From the NCBI RefSeq assembly GCF_000473365.1, contig NZ_KI421517.1:62001-126000 (forward strand): a stretch of DNA of 64,000 bases, written 5' to 3'. Of this stretch, positions 62,440 through 64,000 are shown piece by piece (the stretch's first letter is position 1; the number at the start of each line of letters is the position of its first letter). Source of the DNA: Adhaeribacter aquaticus DSM 16391. Lineage in GTDB: Bacteria; Bacteroidota; Bacteroidia; Cytophagales; Hymenobacteraceae. Below the pieces are notes generated by a model that had not been told where the DNA came from, did no database searches, and saw nothing but the letters and a program-made list of their open reading frames with translations. The position numbers and the translations under genes are program-made.

Positions 62440-62927
62440 CCATTTCGACTGCATAAACAGAAATAAACCAAATGAGCCTGCCTTAGCGGAAAATTCTCCT
62501 GAGGAAATATCTACAGTAAAAGGAAACTATATAATCCTTTTTGGTCATTTAAGTTAGAAAACATTGAGGAAGTAATTGGGTCACGGCTTTGGGCAGCAGG
62601 CACCTAACTAGCTTAGTATCGCCCCAAATGTTGGGCGGCACAGCTATTAAATAGTTCGTTTGGCCTTATATTAAGAGATTACTTCCTGGTTGCTCATCAG
62701 GCATATGCTTCAGATACTTTATATTTTAAATGGACTATGAAAAATTTCTTTAGCTTAAACCCAACTGTACCTGTTTATCAATTGTAAAAAGAACAGCTAA
62801 GTTCGTCCAAGGGAAAAACGCAAATCAATTACTAAATAAACTAATCATAATGTCGCTAATATGGTGGTTCCCCATAACAAATCTTGCGGAATTTGAGCCT
62901 GGCGATCGTAGTAAACTTATTTTATTT
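62440..62927. other. 490-base gap, nothing recognised
   Basis: Convergent spacer between the small hypothetical gene and the GNAT fragment. No clear hairpin is seen. Confidence 0.3.
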
Positions 62928-63224
62928 TCAAATCCATTCTAATTTATTCGCAGCTATAGTTTCTGACGCTAACTTACTATTTGGCTGTACCACGAAATCA
63001 TTTTTCAGGTAAAATTTTAATGGTGATCTATAATACTCCTGGTTTTGTTTTAAGTAACAACCATGATTAATTACCCAACCGCTAAATTTTGTTTCCTGTT
63101 CTTTAAACTTTAACAAAAGCTTAGAACCGTAACCTTGACCGTGCAGACTACCATCCAAAATAAGCACAAACCAGTTTTCCAAATTCCTCTTAAAAACGCA
63201 CCCCCAGGTAACTGGAAGCCTCTT
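62928..63224 (-). pseudogene. Truncated GNAT acetyltransferase (C-terminal part)
   Basis: Reading from 63224 gives KRLPVTWGCVFKRNLENWFV and then the GNAT acetyl-CoA motif LHGQGYGSKLLLKFK. The C-terminal pattern with SPLKFYLKNDF follows, as in Bacteroidota GNAT proteins. The N-terminal half of the domain, about 100 residues, is missing and a TGA stands just upstream. The only start is a TTG at 63182. It is most likely a remnant, with only 20 bases between its frame and the neighbouring carboxypeptidase gene. Confidence 0.6.
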
Positions 63225-63246
63225 TCAAAAGCTAAGAAATTTCCTG

Positions 63247-64000
63247 TTAATACTTCTCATGTATTTCAGTTATTATCCGTTCCATTTCATCCCTGATAAC
63301 CGAGGAAGCCACTTTATAATTATTATTCATAAAACTAAAGAGTAAAGTTTTGCCGCTCTTAGTAAGCAGGTAGCCACTGTGGTTATGCACATGAGCCAAG
63401 GTTCCGGATTTACCAAAAACAAAGGGAACCGGAGCTTTATAAATATTCCGGAAGGTACCAGGCCGACCACCGGTAGCCAACAGAGGAAGCAGCCGGTTAT
63501 GGGAACGTTCATTTTGCAGCTTCTGCAACAAGGCTATGATGGTACGGGGAGTACATAAATTTATGGTAGATAGCCCAGAGCCATCTACCCAAACAGGAGC
63601 ATCAGGTAAATCAGCTAAATAAGTTTTTAAGGCAAACTGAATGCCTTTTTCTACCGAAAGCGTGTCTGATTTAGTTCCCGAACTTAAGACCATTAACTGC
63701 TCCGCAAATAAGTTGTCACTTACCTGCAACATGCGCTTATAAACTGAATCGGCCGGTAAACCCAAAAGTACTTTCCCTCCTTTAGGAACTGTTCTTTTTA
63801 CCAATTTTACCGGTCGCTTTAGGGTATCTGCCAAAAGTTTTACTGTAAGTTCAGCAGAAGTAATAAAAGGTACTTCCATAGAAAAATCAGGGGCAGCAGA
63901 TTTTGGGAAATAAGTGAAATTATTAGTCCGCCAATCCCGTAAAATAGCGGTTTGACTAGTTTGCTGACCTGCTACTACGCTGACATTACTTTTGAAGGTT
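63247..64000 (-). CDS. dacB: PBP4-type D-alanyl-D-alanine carboxypeptidase, C-terminal part (runs off the edge)
   Basis: About 250 residues are visible and the frame stays open through the right edge, so the true N terminus lies outside. The family S13 motifs seen are the SxN-like DGSGLSTIN and the KTG equivalent in FGKSGTLAH. The SxxK nucleophile motif should be upstream of the window. PBP4 proteins trim or crosslink-edit peptidoglycan in the periplasm and can act as endopeptidases. The ATG at 63879 is internal; upstream codons read ILRDWRTNNFTYFPKSAAPD in the same frame. Confidence 0.85.
   Translation of the reverse strand, partial: TFKSNVSVVAGQQTSQTAILRDWRTNNFTYFPKSAAPDFSMEVPFITSAELTVKLLADTLKRPVKLVKRTVPKGGKVLLGLPADSVYKRMLQVSDNLFAEQLMVLSSGTKSDTLSVEKGIQFALKTYLADLPDAPVWVDGSGLSTINLCTPRTIIALLQKLQNERSHNRLLPLLATGGRPGTFRNIYKAPVPFVFGKSGTLAHVHNHSGYLLTKSGKTLLFSFMNNNYKVASSVIRDEMERIITEIHEKY

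Overview
The window looks like a chromosomal segment of a Bacteroidota bacterium, probably Cytophagales/Hymenobacteraceae and perhaps Adhaeribacter-like. The lineage is my inference from protein character, AT-rich spacers, near absence of Shine-Dalgarno sites, TAnnTTTG promoter boxes, and the density of secreted carbohydrate enzymes. I see no rRNA, tRNA, CRISPR array, phage or intact insertion sequence.

Layout. (1) 0.1-0.8 kb: an AlkB-like dioxygenase. (2) 1.8-17.7 kb, + strand: a plant-cell-wall side-chain cluster with GH127, a zinc alcohol dehydrogenase, GH95, GH43, five CE1-type esterase genes carrying six catalytic domains, and one BD-FAE-type esterase. It has no SusC/SusD pair and no dedicated regulator. 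Together these enzymes could strip arabinose, fucose or L-galactose, and acyl/feruloyl groups from a complex hemicellulose such as glucuronoarabinoxylan. (3) 18.3-24.8 kb: a glucose-dehydrogenase-like SDR, a PAS histidine kinase, a KaiB-KaiC pair without KaiA, and a divergent KAS III-like enzyme. (4) 25-30 kb: small regulators, a cold-shock protein, a type II NADH dehydrogenase, a decayed beta-barrel gene and an AraC regulator. (5) 30.2-36.1 kb: a 1209-residue lipoprotein fusing ThuA, a PVC-type dehydrogenase propeller and a blue-copper domain, followed by a sugar epimerase and a Gfo/Idh/MocA oxidoreductase, closed by a strong terminator. (6) 36.4-38.9 kb: a ZIP-like membrane protein and small proteins.

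(7) 39.3-49.3 kb, + strand: six genes whose products all appear exported. They are a sorbosone-dehydrogenase-like/cytochrome c fusion, a Tat-type RidA, an EF_0837-type amidohydrolase, a PQQ dehydrogenase with an inserted cytochrome c, a Tat-type SelA/DgaE-like PLP enzyme, and a CBM9-like protein. This is my best candidate for an undescribed system: a periplasmic oxidative route for an amino-sugar or sugar acid, in which exported RidA would clear reactive enamine/imine products of the exported PLP lyase. (8) 49.4-52.4 kb: a decaying chitin/sugar patch with a truncated nagB, an intact GH18 gene, a broken lactonase gene and another remnant.

(9) 52.8-59.1 kb, - strand: a Bcr/CflA-type MFS transporter and a pgmB-GH65-GH13 operon that would cleave alpha-glucans and phosphorolyse the disaccharide to beta-glucose 1-phosphate and then glucose 6-phosphate. 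(10) 59.6-64 kb: AT-rich sequence with small membrane proteins, a second copy of the small secreted family seen at 38.5 kb, a GNAT fragment, and the C-terminal part of a PBP4-type D,D-carboxypeptidase running off the right edge.
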